Notes: a model not told the origin generated them from the letters alone. Positions 22,302 to 33,613 are shown, counted from the stretch's first letter. The stretch: 56,417 bases of DNA from Gryganskiella cystojenkinii (GCA_015852425.1 JAAAIG010000159.1:1-56417); one strand, 5' to 3'. A program made the numbers and translations.

Positions 22302-23190
22302 GTGAGACACCGAACCAAGAAATATGCGAAAGCCTGGGAAGAGGTCGAGTGGCGAACTACCCTTGGGATCATCCACAACAAGAACGTACCGCGGAGCATG
22401 TACACCAGCCGTAAGGATTGCCACCTACGAGCACCCCGGATGAAGAAACTTCACGGGATGTTACCAACACTCACGTATCTCAAGCAGTGGAAACCAGATT
22501 TGTACCCGACGGACCTGTATCAACTCTGCGGACTCGCTCCAGAGACCGATGACCATCTTCGGAGATGTACGGAAACGATAACAAAGCAACACGGAGCCTG
22601 GGCGACCGCGATCAGGAACCTCATGGATAACGGAAAGAAGGCCCACGCCAAGCAGTCCGTCAGCAGAAAAAGAAACGTGAGAAGGCCGAGGCTGAAGGGA
22701 AAGTAACACCGGCTGACGAGCCACCCTTCAGTCCCACCTCTTCACGAGCGGTCTGGGGAGCAATTGAAACGATCTTAGGAGGAAAGGAGAGCGTCCGGGG
22801 CGACTAGGAGCAAGACCCCTAGGACAAGACACAGAACCGACAAGGCCATGGCAAGTTCAGGACCTCTACCGCGAGTTGGCCCCGTCGGACCTCTTCAAGA
22901 CCATCAAGACTGCTTTCAAGACCACGACTGGGATCGCGACGTTTATGACGGACAGGTCTGTTAACGAGATCGGGGGCTTCGGGAGAATTGGGATATGGAA
23001 TGCACGGTGCGAGGTCACAGTCAACGGGGAAAAGTCTGTTGGGATAGCCACCGTGAACAAACGTGCCCGAGGAGCACCCATGCCACATGGATATGTAACA
23101 ACGGATCATGCGGCAGTCTTCGGACTGTTTACTTTCTAAAGCCCATGCCCACGGGGGCTTTACTATAAAAAAAATATAAAAAAAAAGAAG
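22302..23190 (+). mobile_element. Decayed 3' end of a non-LTR (LINE-type) retrotransposon
   Basis: Two frame-shifted coding blocks resemble the C-terminal end of fungal LINE polyproteins. The first (22302-22706) reads KLHGMLPTLTYLKQWKP then LYPTDLYQLCGLAPETDDHL, followed by RRC. This is a Cys-Cys/His-Cys zinc-knuckle-like module found after reverse transcriptase. The second (about 22848-23139) begins near WQVQDLYRELAPSDLFKTI and ends FGLFTF then TAA. A short hairpin and an A-rich tail (TATAAAAAAAATATAAAAAAAAAA) follow at 23138-23190, as at LINE 3' ends. No reverse transcriptase or endonuclease core remains, so the copy is 5'-truncated and inactive. The assignment is from motif memory, not a search. 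Confidence 0.6.
23138..23161 (+). repeat. Short terminal stem-loop at the LINE 3' end
   Basis: AAAGCCC and GGGCTTT form a 7-bp perfect stem around a 10-nt loop, directly after the last stop codon and directly before the A-rich tail. The place suggests a 3'-end recognition hairpin for the element's reverse transcriptase. Confidence 0.5.
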
Positions 23191-23196
23191 GGAAAC

Positions 23197-23294
23197 AGGG
23201 TCTCCTCGACGGAATCATAACCAAGCTCAAGAGACAACAGACCGATAAAGTTCTGAGACAAAAGCTTGAGCAGGCCAAAGGGAAGTCAATCTAA
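23197..23294 (+). pseudogene. Coding relic after the A-rich tail
   Basis: Directly after the A-rich tail an open frame reads QGLLDGIITKLKRQQTDKVL then RQKLEQAKGKSI and stops at TAA (23292-23294). The composition is strongly coiled-coil-like. It may be the end of the gene or element into which the LINE inserted, or a second element fragment. No start or upstream exon is seen. Confidence 0.35.
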
Positions 23295-23679
23295 GAGTAA
23301 GTACGAAAGGCACAGGCAGCTTTGTTCCGATAGTCTGCTTAAAACCGCAGTTGACACTCTCATTCAGTCGATGCTTGCCTGTTCTATCGGGACGCCACCA
23401 ACTTAACAAGCCGCATGAAAAGGGGAGATCAAATAGAACGCCATTGTTTACAACTGCAAAGAAAAAATATACATTCAGAGACGTTTTTAATATTCGTGAA
23501 TTGTTTTTTTTTATTTTTTATATTTTGCGAAGTTCCGAGGAGTCTCTGTTTGGATCCATTCGGCAAGTGTTGTAGCGGTGATGGTGGGTGAATAATGTAA
23601 GTTGTGATTCTTGTTTTTGGGTCCTTTTGTCATCCCCTGATCCAGGTCCAAGAATTTCGACAATGTCGGAATGTATAAT
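23295..23679. other. Intergenic, BIO2 3' flank
   Basis: AT-rich. No coding or RNA gene signal is seen. Confidence 0.5.
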
Positions 23680-25664
23680 TTAGGCGTGAGGGGCATGGTC
23701 GTGGTTGCAGCAGCCACCCTCCTTCTGTTCGTTCACTGGAGAGTCAGCAGCAAGGTCGACCTTGAAGCTGGCAGCCTTGGGCACCAATCCTGACGAGAGA
23801 AGAAATGAGAGAAAGATAGGTTAGTCAATGAGTCATATTAAGATATCATCTTGTCAGTTGAATTTCAACATACGCAAAACAAAAAAAGGTGTTCAAACGA
23901 ATGTTGAGAGCTCTCTCACATACCGAGGGTATCAAACATCTGCTGGTCCGCGTTAAATTTGTTGTTGGGCGTGGTCAAGAGCTTGTCACCAGTGAAGATC
24001 GAGTTAGCTCCAGCCATGAAGCACAGTGCTTGCTCAGGTTCCGTGAAGCGAACACGACCGGCGGAAAGACGGATCATCGTCTTGGGCATAACGATACGAG
24101 CAGTCGCGATCATACGGACCATATCCCAGACCTTGACAGGTTCCTGCTTTTCCAAGGGGGTACCTTCAACCGCCAAAAGAGCGTTGACGGGGACACTCTC
24201 GGGGTGAGCGGGCATGGTCGAAAGAGTGTGAAGCATACCGACACGATCGGTATCGGTCTCGCCCAATCCAATGATACCACCGGAGCAGACGGAAATACCG
24301 GCCTCGCGGACCTTGGAGATGGTCTCGAGACGCTCATCATAAGAGCGGGTGGTGATGATCTTGGGGTAGTATTCTCTGGAAGTGTCGAGGTTGTGGTTGT
24401 ATGCGGTCAATCCGGCTTCTTTGAGTTGGCCAGCCTGTTCGTCGTTCAACATGCCCAATGTGCAGCACACCTCCATATCCATAGCTCTGTTGGGGCGAAG
24501 AGAAAAAAAAGATTAGATAAGAAATTTAACGAGTCAGCATAGTATGATCATGTCTTTGTGAACGGATCAATCCATGTATCTCTCGACAAGCCCCGTACCT
24601 AATCTCCTTGACGAACCCGACAATCTTTTTAAAGTTGGACTTGCGTCCAGCAAGATCCCTCCAAGCGGCTCCCATGCAGAAACGAGTCGATCCAGCAGCC
24701 TTGGCAGCACGGGCAGCCTCGAGGACCTCGCCGGTATCGAGCATCTTTTGTGCCTTGACGACGGTCGAGTAGCTTGAAGACTGGGGGCAATACTTGCAGT
24801 CCTCGCTGCATCCTCCGGTCTTGATCGACAACAACGTGCACTGCTGAACGGCCAAGGGGTCAAAGTGAAGGCGGTGAACGTTGGCCTGCAGGAGGAGAGG
24901 TTAAAAAAAGAAGAAAAAAGGACAAGCGCATGATAGTAAGTAAAAAAGGAGTCTAAGAAGCAAAGAGAGAGCGCGTAACCTATAAACGGACAGATAACCC
25001 CAGCCGGACGAAGTGGAAAGAGATTCGACCAGATCGACCAAAAAAATGAAAAGACGGTCCATCCCAAAAAAAAAAAAAGATATTGAGATTGATGGGGTAA
25101 AATCAAAAAAAGATTAAAAAACAACCGAAAATGAAAATCCGAGGAGTGTCGTTGTTGGATCGCGTTTGTCTTCTTCCCTTCGGTCTTTTTTCATTTCTGT
25201 TTCTTTTTCGTGAACTGGGGGACCATGTGTCATTTGTTTCTTTCCTCGCTCCTGAAAGTATAGCGAAAAAGTAAAGACATATAGCGGTTCGGCTTTCCAC
25301 CCTTTGAAGTGACAGACAGGGGGCCGCAACCCCGGGCCATTTCTCAGAACGATAACAACAAAAAAGGCTCTTAATTTCAACTTACACCGTGGTAGAGCAA
25401 CTCCATGATGGGGGAATGGTAAATCGCATCAATCTCCTCCTTCTTCCAGTCGAATCGCAACTCGCCGTGAGCATTCAATGCTGCAGCAGAGAGCTCGCGT
25501 CCAAAGGTCATCTGCTTTTGGGCACGAGCGCTCTCGTCGATAGTAGCGAATTTAGTAGGGGTCGAGGCAGCAGTGTAGGCCCGGCTCAATTGGTACGCGG
25601 CATTCTTGCTGTGGTTGATCTTGAGGGCTCCTGCAGAGAGCGAGCGTAATGAGGCAAAGGACAT
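23680..25664 (-). CDS. BIO2: Biotin synthase, mitochondrial
   Basis: Radical-SAM enzyme that inserts sulfur into dethiobiotin, the last step of biotin synthesis. Exons 25664-25386, 24885-24599, 24486-23924 and 23789-23680 give 412 aa with matching phases. The N-terminus ([15 protein letters not shown]...) is basic and Ser/Ala-rich, like a mitochondrial presequence. The [4Fe-4S]/SAM motif CSEDCKYC is complete (Cys 119, 123, 126). Also seen are the preceding [10 protein letters not shown], then [71 protein letters not shown] and [14 protein letters not shown], all biotin-synthase blocks. The C-terminus ends in a short Cys/His-rich tail ([12 protein letters not shown]). The intron between exons 1 and 2 is about 500 nt. 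Divergent from the mitochondrial leucyl-tRNA synthetase gene. Confidence 0.97.
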
Positions 25665-26663
25665 GATGTGATTTATGAAAAATGAGTGGAGAATGAATGA
25701 ATGAAGAAAAGAAAGGAAAAGAAGACGGAAAAAAAGAGGGGGAGGCGTCCTTCAAAAAGAGACCGAGGCAGGGGAAGAATGGCCGATTTGAGATTTCTGT
25801 GTTTGTTTGGGTTCAGAGTTCACACACAGTTTGCACTCATAGAGGACGAGAAAAAAAGCTTCGGGGCCCCAATTCCTCTCTCAGTTCAAAAAAAATGAGG
25901 GGGTGGGGGAAAAAAAGATTCGAACGATCTCATCAGAAGGCAGTCAGGGACGGACAGACGCGCACTCCCATCGGTCGCTCACTCATGCATTACAAAGCAC
26001 AGTCCCCGTTGTTTGTGATCGTTGTTGAAGTGGTGCTGTTTCTCAAGGTTTTCATATCTCGGACTATGCCATGCGGGGCGATTGAGGTGCAGGGGCGCCA
26101 AAAAAAAAGCTCGCTCTCTGTCTCTGGTTTCGGAGCATGGCTCCTTTCGGCTACAAACTGCTCAAGGAGGCCAAAAAACAGGCGTGAAGGCGACGCTTAG
26201 AATTTCGACCCAACAAGAAAAAACAAAGAACACCACTTGCCAGGGCACAGTCAATTACCTCTTTGGTGGATACCAAGATCCAAGTTCCTTGGTACCCATT
26301 CTTATCGAACCTCACCAGGACCAAGATCAATTGAGAAGCAGCTGTGGGGTACGGAGCAAAACTCGGATTGGTTTACTTTCCCACGGTTTGGAAGTGACGG
26401 AGAAGGAAGATTGGGAGAAAAGTTGATTCATTCCTTGATTCATTCTCCCCTGTGCAGATAAATATTGTGCAATTAAAGAAGAAGATCACATGACTGTAGA
26501 AGGTTGACAACAAAACTGTAAAAGTAGTCACAAGATGCTCTGAACGCAGCATCGATTTGTCCCTCTCCGCGCTGTTCCTCGACTGTCTCTCGGTGCTTTT
26601 TTTGTCTCTTTTCTTACTTTGAACTCTCATTCGTACCCTACTTTTATTTCTCTCGGAGCACCC
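25665..26663. other. Divergent promoter region of BIO2 and mitochondrial LeuRS
   Basis: About 1 kb shared upstream region of two nuclear genes for mitochondrial proteins. Poly-A/purine-rich on the BIO2 side, CT-rich on the LeuRS side. No coding exon seen. Confidence 0.6.
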
Positions 26664-29600
26664 ATGTCCTCGGCTCTGAGACTCTCCCATTCAGGAACGC
26701 GTCTCCCGATGCTCTCGAGGCGTGTTCCCCATGCTACCCTCTCGCCATTCGTTTTCCAGAGGCTTCTCGTCTCATCCCTCCCGGTCCTTCCTGTCACCCT
26801 GCGAACCTTTTCCTCCTCCTACTCCTCCTCTTCCTCTTCCTCCGTCAACAACGCCTCAGAGTACCTCAAGGCCAACCCACTAAAGCCCGTCGACTATGCC
26901 GTAATCGAACAAAAATGGCTGAAACGATGGAATCAGGATAAGCAACTCGCTGCCACCACAGGATCCACCGACAAAACGGCGAGCGCGTTCAAAGAAGCAC
27001 TGACGGACAAGGAGAGGGAAAAGTTTTATATTTTGTCCATGTTCCCTTACCCCTCGGGTATCCTTCACATGGGCCATGTTCGTGTTTATACTATCAGTGA
27101 TGCGCTGTCGCGAGCAAGGAAGATGATGGGATACGATGTAAGCAATTGGAACCCTTTTTCCATGGTAGAGTCTATGCACAAGGATGGTACCGTCAAACTC
27201 ACTCCTTATTTATTTTCTCGTTTGACCTTCTTAGGTTGTACATCCCATGGGCTGGGATGCATTTGGTCTTCCTGCCGAGAACGCTGCCATTGAAAGATCG
27301 ATTCATCCTAACGAGTGGACCATCAAGAACATCGGGATAATGAAGAACCAAATGGAGAAGATTCTTGCCGACTTTGATTGGGACAGAGTAAGGGCTACTT
27401 GCGACGAAAAGGCGATAATTTTGTTCGCATTAGTAGATCTCGAGCAATCCTTCTGATTCTTTTCTGTCAATTCAATCATGCAAATAATAGGAGCTAAGAA
27501 CCTGTAGCCCGGAGTACTACAAATGGACTCAGTACCTGTTCTTGAAGCTGCACGAGGCGGGATTGGCTTATCAGAAGGAAGCCGTCGTGAACTGGGATCC
27601 AGTGGACGAGACTGTTCTCGCAAACGAACAGGTCGATTCGGAGGGTAAATCATGGCGATCAGGAGCTGTGGTAGAGAAGCGAAAACTGCGTCAGTGGTTC
27701 TTCAAGATTACCGAGTATGCTGAGGATCTGCTTCAGGATCTGGATCGTCTTCAACACTGGCCCGATCGGGTCAAACAGATGCAACGCAACTGGATCGGGA
27801 AATCCAAGGGTGCAGAGTTTGATTTCAAGGTCCAAGGTGTTCAGGAGTTGTCTTCAGGGATTCAGGTCTTTACGTCGAGACCGGATACGCTTTTTGGTGT
27901 CCAGTTCTTGGCCGTTTCGACTGAACATCCCGTTTTGAACCAGGTCCCAGCATCTCATCAACAATCGCTGGAAGACTTCAAGGATAAGCTCAAGAAGGTC
28001 ACACCCACGGATCAGGATCCTGGTCCAGAGGGCGTTCACACAGGATTGTTTGCGGATCATCCATTGTTGCCAGGGACCAAACTTCCGGTTTATGCGGTCA
28101 ACTATGTCGTCTCGGATTATGGTACTGGAGCCGTCATGGGTGTCCCTGCGCATGACGAACGCGATTTCAACTTTGCACAGATTCAAGGCATCAAACCCAA
28201 ATATGTCGTCACGTTGCCTGAAGAGACCAGCGCGATTCCCACGGGAGCCTTGACAGCCCGAGGCGTGTTAACAGGAGACAATGGCGAGTTTTCCAACATG
28301 ACGAGCCAGGATGCCGCCAAAGCGATTATCGACAAGGCTTCGCAGTTGGGATTCGGACGCGAAAAGACCAGCTTCCGTATCAGAGATTGGCTTCTTTCGC
28401 GACAGCGGTACTGGGGTGCGCCTATCCCCATAATTCATTGTCAAGGATGTGGACCTGTACCTGTACCAGTAGAGGACCTTCCAGTGGAGCTGCCAATCGA
28501 TGTCACCTTCACGGGTCGTGGGGGCAGTCCCTTGAAGCAGATCGAGTCATGGGTTAACTGCTCTTGTCCAAAGTAGGTCAAGGAGTCTCGTTACAATGAC
28601 TAATGTTATACGTCAATATGTGCTCGAGTCCGACCCTAATCCACCGATTTTTTTTTCTCCTTTCTGTATCGCAGTTGCGGTGGATCAGCTCAGCGCGACA
28701 CAGATACCATGGACACGTTTGTGGATTCTTCATGGTATTTTTTGAGATACCTGGACCCTCACAACACCAAGCTGCCGTTTTCTCCCGAAAACGCGACTCG
28801 AGGCATGCCCGTGGATGTCTATATCGGCGGTGTCGAACACGCGATCTTGCACTTGCTCTACTCTAGATTCCTATCCAAGTTTGCCTGGAAGACGGGTCTC
28901 TATGGCAAAACGCCCGAAGTCGAAGACAAGGAGGGTAAAGAGCCAGGTCGAGGTGAACCCTTCAAGGTTTTGTTGACTCAGGGTATGGTCCAAGGCCGAA
29001 CGTTCAAGGATCCCACAACAGGTGCATTCTTGAAACCTGAAGAAGTCGACTTGAAAGACCCTCAGAACCCGATCCAGATCTCGACAGGATTGCCTCCAGC
29101 TCAGAGTTATGAAAAGATGTCCAAGAGTAAGTTTAACGGCGTTGACCCAGAGGCGATGATTGCCTCGCATGGAGCGGATGCAACGAGATTGCATGTCCTT
29201 TACAAGGCACCGCCCTCCGAGGAACTGGAATGGGATGAACAGAGTATTGTCGGAATGCAGAGGTTCTTGACCAAGGTCTGGAGGATCGTTGGTCACACAG
29301 CCTCGACCGCAGCCAGCGTCCACGTCAAGGACGATTTCAAGCCCTCGACTGCCGATATGAACGACGAGGAACGTGAGCTCTGGCGACTGGTCAATTCGAC
29401 TGTCAAAGAGGTAAACCATGATAGTCCAAACCCAGAAAATGGATTTGTTTTTTGGTTTCATTTTGATTCGTAGATTTACTAACGTATTTTTTTATACCGT
29501 ACTTGAATTGACAAATAGCTCACGGTCTCGTTCCAAAACACGTATGCGTTCAACACTTCAATCTCGTTCCTGATCAAGTTGACCAACCAACTGGCCACGC

Positions 29601-30130
29601 ATGCACCTCAGCAACCAATCGAAGGCCAGTCTGTCGCGCCACCGGCCAACAAGAAGAACACAAAGCAGGTCCAAATTTCTCCTGAATTATATCGTTACTC
29701 AACCGAGGCTCTGGTCAAGATGCTTTCACCTTTGGCACCGGCATTTGGTGAAGAGTGCTGGGAAGCTTTGAGGTTCGACTCTTCCTCGCCATCAGCGGTC
29801 TCGGCCATCTCACTCGAGGACTCTGTTCGTTCGCTGTCTCGCTCTACGCCTTCTGTGTTCACAACGTCTTGGCCAGGCTATTCCCAGGAGGCGATGAAAG
29901 CGGACAAGGTTGTCTGTGGTATCCAAGTCAATGGCAAATCACGTTTCAATATCGAGTTCAATGTCGGAGATCTGCCGCAGGAGAAGCACGCACAGGAGCA
30001 GTATCTGAAAGATTTGATCTACCAACACGAGCGAGCAGACAAGTGGCTCAAGGATGATCAAGGAGCTGTGAAGACTGTAAAGAAGATGATTGTGGTCAAG
30101 GGTGGCAAGATTGTCAACTTTGTCTTGTAG
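26664..30130 (+). CDS. NAM2: Leucyl-tRNA synthetase, mitochondrial
   Basis: Class I synthetase that charges mitochondrial tRNA-Leu. Exons 26664-27137, 27235-27387, 27491-28572, 28675-29410 and 29519-30130 give 1018 aa. The first 60 residues are Ser/Arg/Leu-rich with many Arg and almost no acid residues, a clear mitochondrial presequence. The bacterial-type LeuRS order is intact: [15 protein letters not shown] with HMGH at 135-138, [14 protein letters not shown], the editing (CP1) domain including [16 protein letters not shown] and [15 protein letters not shown], then [25 protein letters not shown], and [14 protein letters not shown] with KMSKS at 717-721. The C-terminal domain ends [11 protein letters not shown]. 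It is longer than bacterial LeuRS because of the presequence and inserts near 640 and 880. No key residue is missing. Confidence 0.97.
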
Positions 30131-30395
30131 AAAATTAGGAATCATAGAGTTGAGAGGAAGGAGAGATGTCGCGGGCATCCAATGTACAATAAAACACAGA
30201 ATAGTTAAAGACCATTTGCAACAATCAATGCTCACGTGCCTTTTCCTTCTGTATAGGTTTCTCGCTTTTATTGTAGTTTCGCGCTGAAGTTTTTATGAAA
30301 GACGAAAAAAGTGAATGTTTGCCGGAGGGTGACGATTTTCGGCGTGGCTTTTCTTTGTGTGTTCCTAGGCATGCCAATGGTGCTTGACCTTAATT

Positions 30396-32358
30396 TTAAT
30401 CCGCCAAGCAGATGGTCTTGAGCTCAGTGTAGAAATCGAGTGAGTGTTCACCACCCTCACGACCCAATCCACTCTTCTTCATGCCTCCAAAGGGCATGCG
30501 AAGATCACGCGCCATCCAAGTGTTGACCCAGATAGTACCGGCCTCGATCGATTGAGCGACCCGACGTTGACGGCGACCGTTCTCGGTCCAGATCGAGCAG
30601 GACAGACCGTACTCGGAATCGTTAGCCAGAGCAATGACCTCTTCCTCGGTGTCGAATGCATAAATGGTCACGACAGGTCCAAAGATCTCTTCTCGCATCA
30701 CTCTGCAGGATGGGGTCAATCTGCATGAGCATGGATATAAAAGAATGAGGGGACAATGTGAGGAACAAATTAACAAGGACCAGCATCCACCTTTTGAACA
30801 AAAAACAGGAGCTTACCCAGAGATGATAGTCGGTTCCAAAAAGTATCCATCCTTGAGGTCCTCGGGCAAGTCCGTAGGTTTCTGTCCTCCACACTCAATC
30901 TTGCCACCCTCTTCCTTGCCAAGATGAATATAACTCATGACCTTTTCCCAATGCTCCTTTGAGACCAACGCACCGAGGTTCGTCTCCTTCTTGGTCGGGT
31001 CACCGACCTTGAGACCCTTGGCACCCTGGACAAGGCCTTGCAAGAATCGCTCGTAGATCGGACGCTCGACAAAGATACGCGACCCACAGANNNNNNNNNN
31101 CCCCTGGTTTGCAAAACTCGAACGCAGACTCGTCGTCAAAGCCTTTTCGAAATCACAGTCTGCAAAGACAATGTTTGCGTTCTTGCCTCCCAATTCCAAA
31201 GAGAGCTTCTTGAAATGTTGAGCAGAGTTTGCAATGATCTTTGCACCAGTGACCGTACCACCAGTAAACGAAACAAGAGGGATACGAGGGTGCTCGACAA
31301 TCGCTTGACCGGCCCCCATCCCGGTACCAAAGACCATGTTGACAACACCAGCGGGCAGACCAGCATCTTTAAGGACTGAGGTGAGCAAATAGGCGGTCAA
31401 GGAAGTGAACTCAGAGGGCTTGCAAACGGCCGTGTTTCCGCAGGCTATATTGTGGTTGTCGAAATCAGATCAAAGAAAGAAAAGGGCTGTGGTCAGAAGA
31501 AGAACATTTTTTTTGTACAAATAAAATTGGCTGCACGTCAGTGTTGGTGGAGCAGAGGGCACAGCGGAGAGTGAAGCAAAAGTGAACACTTACCAATGCA
31601 AGGAGCGATCTTCCAGGTGAGCAAGTAAAGCGGCCTGTCGACATATGGATCAAAAGATACAAAAAAAATTTGGTGAGTCCACCTGGACTGATTTTTTCTG
31701 GGGTGTGCCCATGGCATTGCGCCCAAGGAGCGGAGTGCACAATGATGGTAAATTTTTTTTGTCCGACTTACAAGTTCCAAGGTGAGATCAGACCCGCAAC
31801 ACCGATGGGCATACGCTGTGTGTAACTGAACCCAATCCCAGTCAAGTCTCCGGCTTCCTCAACAGAGTGAAGGATCTTGCCAGCAAAGAACCGGAAGTTG
31901 TGCGCAGCTCTGGGGATATCGACGGTCTTGGCCAGCTCGACAGGCTTTCCTTGGTCCTTGGATTCAGCTTGAGCAAACTCGTCGAGTCTGGACTCGATCA
32001 GATCGGCAATTTTATACATTATCCTTGCTCGTTCGGCTTTGCTGGTCTTGGACCACAGGGGGAACGCACGGGCGGCGGCCTTGTAGGCAAGTTCGACATC
32101 AGCCTTGGTCGAGTCTGGGATCTGAGCATGGGGGCGACCCTTGGAAGGTTCAAAGGTATCAAAGTACTTGCCTTCGGTCGGTTGAACATGCTCATTGTTG
32201 ATAAAGTTGTCGAGAGTCTTGAGGTGTGCCACAGAGGAGGTGGAATGAGCTGCGACGGCGGCCATTTTGTTGTTAGGTGCGTGTGGTGCAGGGGGTGAAT
32301 GGATAGAGGAAGGAGCGATGCTGTGGGAATTGATGAAGTGGTTGCGGGATGGAAGCAT
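30396..32358 (-). CDS. Aldehyde dehydrogenase (ALDH8/2-aminomuconic semialdehyde type)
   Basis: NAD(P)-dependent oxidation of an aldehyde to the acid. Exons 32358-31772, 31634-31594, 31444-30817 and 30720-30396 give 526 aa. Exon 2 is only 41 nt. Motifs seen: PWNL-PLYLLTWKIAPCIACGN, VSFTGGTVTGAKI, LELGGKNANIVFADCD with catalytic Glu near 293, MREEIFGPVVTIY, and the C-terminal WMARDLRMPFGGMKKSGLGR. The WMARDLR-PFGGMK end resembles ALDH8A1 and 2-amino/hydroxymuconic semialdehyde dehydrogenases of the kynurenine and catechol routes. The exact substrate is inference. Ten N bases cover FANQG-xxxx-CGSR, where the catalytic Cys (about 327) is expected. The frame is kept, so the gene is probably intact. 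The start could be Met1 or the second Met at codon 32. Confidence 0.93.
31091..31100. other. 10-N gap over the catalytic-cysteine codon of the aldehyde dehydrogenase
   Basis: Ten unknown bases inside exon 3. The frame is the same on both sides (four codons, the last ending TC). The family usually has Glu-hydrophobic-Cys-Leu here, so the catalytic Cys itself is not visible. Confidence 0.95.
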
Positions 32359-32765
32359 GATGATGCGGTAGAACTTTGAATGAATGGAAAAGCTTTTTAA
32401 GAGGAACTCATTTCGTGAGAAAAAAAAAAAGGGTGCGAATAAAATAAGGCAAATTGATGCTTCCTCTTAAGTTTCTTCGAAAATGTGGAGTCCGGAAAAT
32501 GTGAAGATCACGTTACGGGGAAACCGCGAAACTCTGGGAGGGCAGTCCCGAGGAATATTCAAACCTGACCCTCCCGAAGCTGCCCAAACATAACCAAGAT
32601 TCACGGAAACCTTGTTGACGCCGAAGATATTTGTTTCTCATGGCCTTCAGTACTGGGAGCTGCCCATCCAGGTGGATTTCGAGGACAAAGCCATCAACTT
32701 TGAACCCAACGAGCCAACCTACGAAAGCGACGAATAAAAGGATCGAGTTCGAATTTAACAGGAGA
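32359..32765. other. Intergenic, aldehyde dehydrogenase promoter side
   Basis: Upstream flank of the aldehyde dehydrogenase gene. At 32650-32737 an open stretch reads YWELPIQVDFEDKAINFEPN then EPTYESDE before a TAA. It looks like a short coding relic, but I cannot assign it. Confidence 0.4.
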
Positions 32766-33073
32766 TCTTTTCAAAACTCAGGCAATTCAAGCGACTTCAA
32801 GTCCTTCATCTCAATCATCGTTATGGCAAGTCGATCTACTGACTGGACTTGCGTTTGGATATGGGTTTGAAAAACCTGGAGCACTGTCAAGATCTCCGGG
32901 ACCTGGTCGCATCTCGATCAAGTCAGACCATGCGAGTCGAGGATCTGCAGTGGATCTTGTCGAACTGGAATGAGAAACAACTTCGGATTCGGCTAGAGCC
33001 GATGCATTACGACCATAGCCATAACAAAAAGCTGAGAAAGGTATTTGGCGCCGTTGATTCAGCATGGGGCTGA
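32766..33073 (+). pseudogene. F-box/LRR-like protein relic (C-terminal end)
   Basis: One frame reads SKLRQFKRLQVLHLNHRYGK then SIY, an in-frame TGA, then LDLRLDMGLKNLEHCQDLRDL and MRVEDLQWILSNWNEKQL, to a final TGA after AVDSAWG. The pattern of repeated L-x-x-L and 'L-D-L-R-L-x-x-G-L-x-x-L' followed by a 'V-E-D-L-x-W' segment resembles the C-terminal end of the large F-box/leucine-rich-repeat families of Mortierella-like fungi. The in-frame stop and lack of any N-terminal part mark it as a decayed copy. Family assignment is from memory of the pattern. Confidence 0.45.
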
Positions 33074-33172
33074 AACTACGATGCGATCTAGATGGAAAAT
33101 AAACTCAAGGAACAGCAAATAGAATGTCCGTTTAGACACGTCGCCTTTTGTACTTTTCTCAAATACGGTCAA

Positions 33173-33613
33173 AACGACCAGCATTCCAAAAATCGACCAG
33201 TTTTCTTTTTTTGTTCAATTTTTGACAAAACGACCAACGACATTTTTCCTAGAAAGGAAGAACGACCAACTACGTTTTCTTGAGCGACCAAGGTCGTTTT
33301 TTTTTTATTTGTTTTCAAAACATCAGTTGTACTGTGCAGACGCATACGAGAGGGATGAGAGTACCGACATTCGATAAAGAGCGACACGGGCTTTCTAGCT
33401 GTGATGTTTCTCAGTATCATTACTTGCAAGATAGTCGCCCAGTAGTAAGAAATAAAAGGAGCGAGCATAGGCAGGCTCGTACCATGCATACATGCACGAC
33501 CATGGTCGCTCAAGAAAACGTAGGAGTTGGTCGTACTTCCTTTCTAGGAAATATGTCGTTGGTCAAGAATTGAACAAAAAAGGACTGATCGATTTTTTGA
33601 AATGCTGGTCGTT
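33173..33613. mobile_element. Fold-back (MITE-like) element with CGACCA-rich inverted arms
   Basis: The left arm, 33173-33290 (starting AACGACCAGCATTCC, ending TTGAGCGACCA), matches the reverse complement of 33503-33613 at roughly 90% by eye with a few small indels. The spacer is about 212 nt with no open frame of note. CGACCA (or TGGTCG) recurs about five times in each arm, like subterminal transposase-binding repeats, and two more copies sit just outside the right arm (about 33635-33652). No transposase is encoded, so the element would be non-autonomous. Target-site duplications were not identified and the true ends may be wider. Confidence 0.7.
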
